Below are positions 5,019 through 5,303 of a stretch of 5,303 nt of DNA, piece after piece. Every line of letters starts with the position of its first letter. Positions within the stretch are counted from its first letter, which is position 1. The notes below the pieces were generated by a model. That model was given only the letters and a program-made list of their open reading frames with translations. It was not told the DNA's origin and ran no database searches. The stretch comes from Colimorpha sp045576855. GTDB taxonomy: Bacteria; Bacteroidota; Bacteroidia; Bacteroidales; P3. The stretch is taken from assembly GCA_045576855.1 (NCBI GenBank), contig JAZNHG010000051.1, positions 1 to 5,303 of the forward strand. The letters run 5' to 3'. A program made the translations under genes and the position numbers.

Positions 5019-5303
5019 TCAAATTCGCCGTTCCTCCGTTCCCGGCGGCCACGAGGGGGCGGTTGCGGGCTGCTTTGTCCCGTTTTTCCCCGGCTTGCCG
5101 GGGTCTGCATCGGATGCCGCCGAGGGGGCTTCGACAAGGCTTTCCGGCAGGGATACAAAGTCCACACCATCAGCACTTTCCGTCTCCGGCACCAGCGGGC
5201 CGTAGCCCACGTAGAGCGTCTCCGACCAGCGGCCCTGGGCGTCCTGCACCAGGCCCCAGAGCTGCACCTCGCAGCCCGCCATGACCTCCGGCAGCACGGC
5301 CTG
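5019..5303 (-). CDS. C-terminal part of a DUF6266-like protein (5' end outside the window)
   Basis: A - strand frame is open from the right edge (first full codon at 5303-5301, reading Q-A-V-L-P-E) to TGA at 5021-5019, giving 94 residues. Its start lies beyond the window, and the GTG at 5297 is just an internal Val codon. The visible part opens with VLPEVMAGCEVQLWGLVQDAQGRW followed in turn by SETLYVG. The pattern L-P-x(3)-A-G-x-x-V-x-L-W, then D-x-x-G-x-W-S-x-T-x-Y-V-G resembles the C-terminal end of DUF6266 proteins of Bacteroidota, whose function is not known to me. After YVG comes a tail of about 60 residues rich in Pro, Ala, Ser, Glu and Lys, which looks disordered and is longer than I would expect for that family. 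The gene converges on the barrel gene across the hairpin repeat field. The family call is from memory of the motif and is tentative; the reading frame itself is well supported by its length and composition. Confidence 0.55.
   Translation of the reverse strand, partial: QAVLPEVMAGCEVQLWGLVQDAQGRWSETLYVGYGPLVPETESADGVDFVSLPESLVEAPSAASDADPGKPGKNGTKQPATAPSWPPGTEERRI

Overview
The window looks like chromosomal DNA from a member of the Bacteroidota, most likely Bacteroidales from a gut, rumen or similar community. Three things support this. The 671-residue protein ends in a type IX secretion (T9SS) type A sorting domain with a YPNPTTG motif. The start codons sit behind A-rich leaders rather than clear Shine-Dalgarno sites. 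The partial gene at the right edge resembles the C-terminus of DUF6266-type proteins, a Bacteroidota family. The organism call is an inference from these features, since there is no rRNA or marker gene.

Layout, left to right: 1-127 is a leader with no clear gene. Two lipoprotein genes follow on the + strand (128-748 and 804-1310, 55 bases apart). A strong hairpin lies directly after the second stop (1313-1333). The 306-base gap 1311-1616 also holds three different short tandem repeats in a row (11-, 14- and 7-bp periods) and a 7-bp inverted repeat just upstream of the next gene. At 1617-3632 is a large secreted T9SS cargo protein with beta-propeller-like repeats. After it come a very GC-rich patch, an AT-rich stretch with a possible 56-codon small gene (3705-3875), and a small outer-membrane beta-barrel-like protein whose start is best placed at the ATG at 3895 (to 4461). 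From 4462 to 5018 there is no gene. Instead there are three separate hairpins and then 2.6 copies of a ~142-bp repeat, each full copy with five small hairpins. The right edge holds the C-terminal part of a gene on the - strand (5019-5303), so the repeat field lies between converging genes.

All four clear complete genes encode exported proteins: two lipoproteins, one T9SS-secreted surface protein and one probable outer-membrane protein. They could together be a cell-envelope set, but nothing in the sequence proves a shared pathway. No enzyme active site is recognised. The most distinctive non-coding signal is the hairpin repeat array. All the differences I could find between its copies fall in loops or linkers and none in a stem, which suggests the folded form matters. 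No CRISPR array, tRNA, rRNA, transposase or phage gene was seen.
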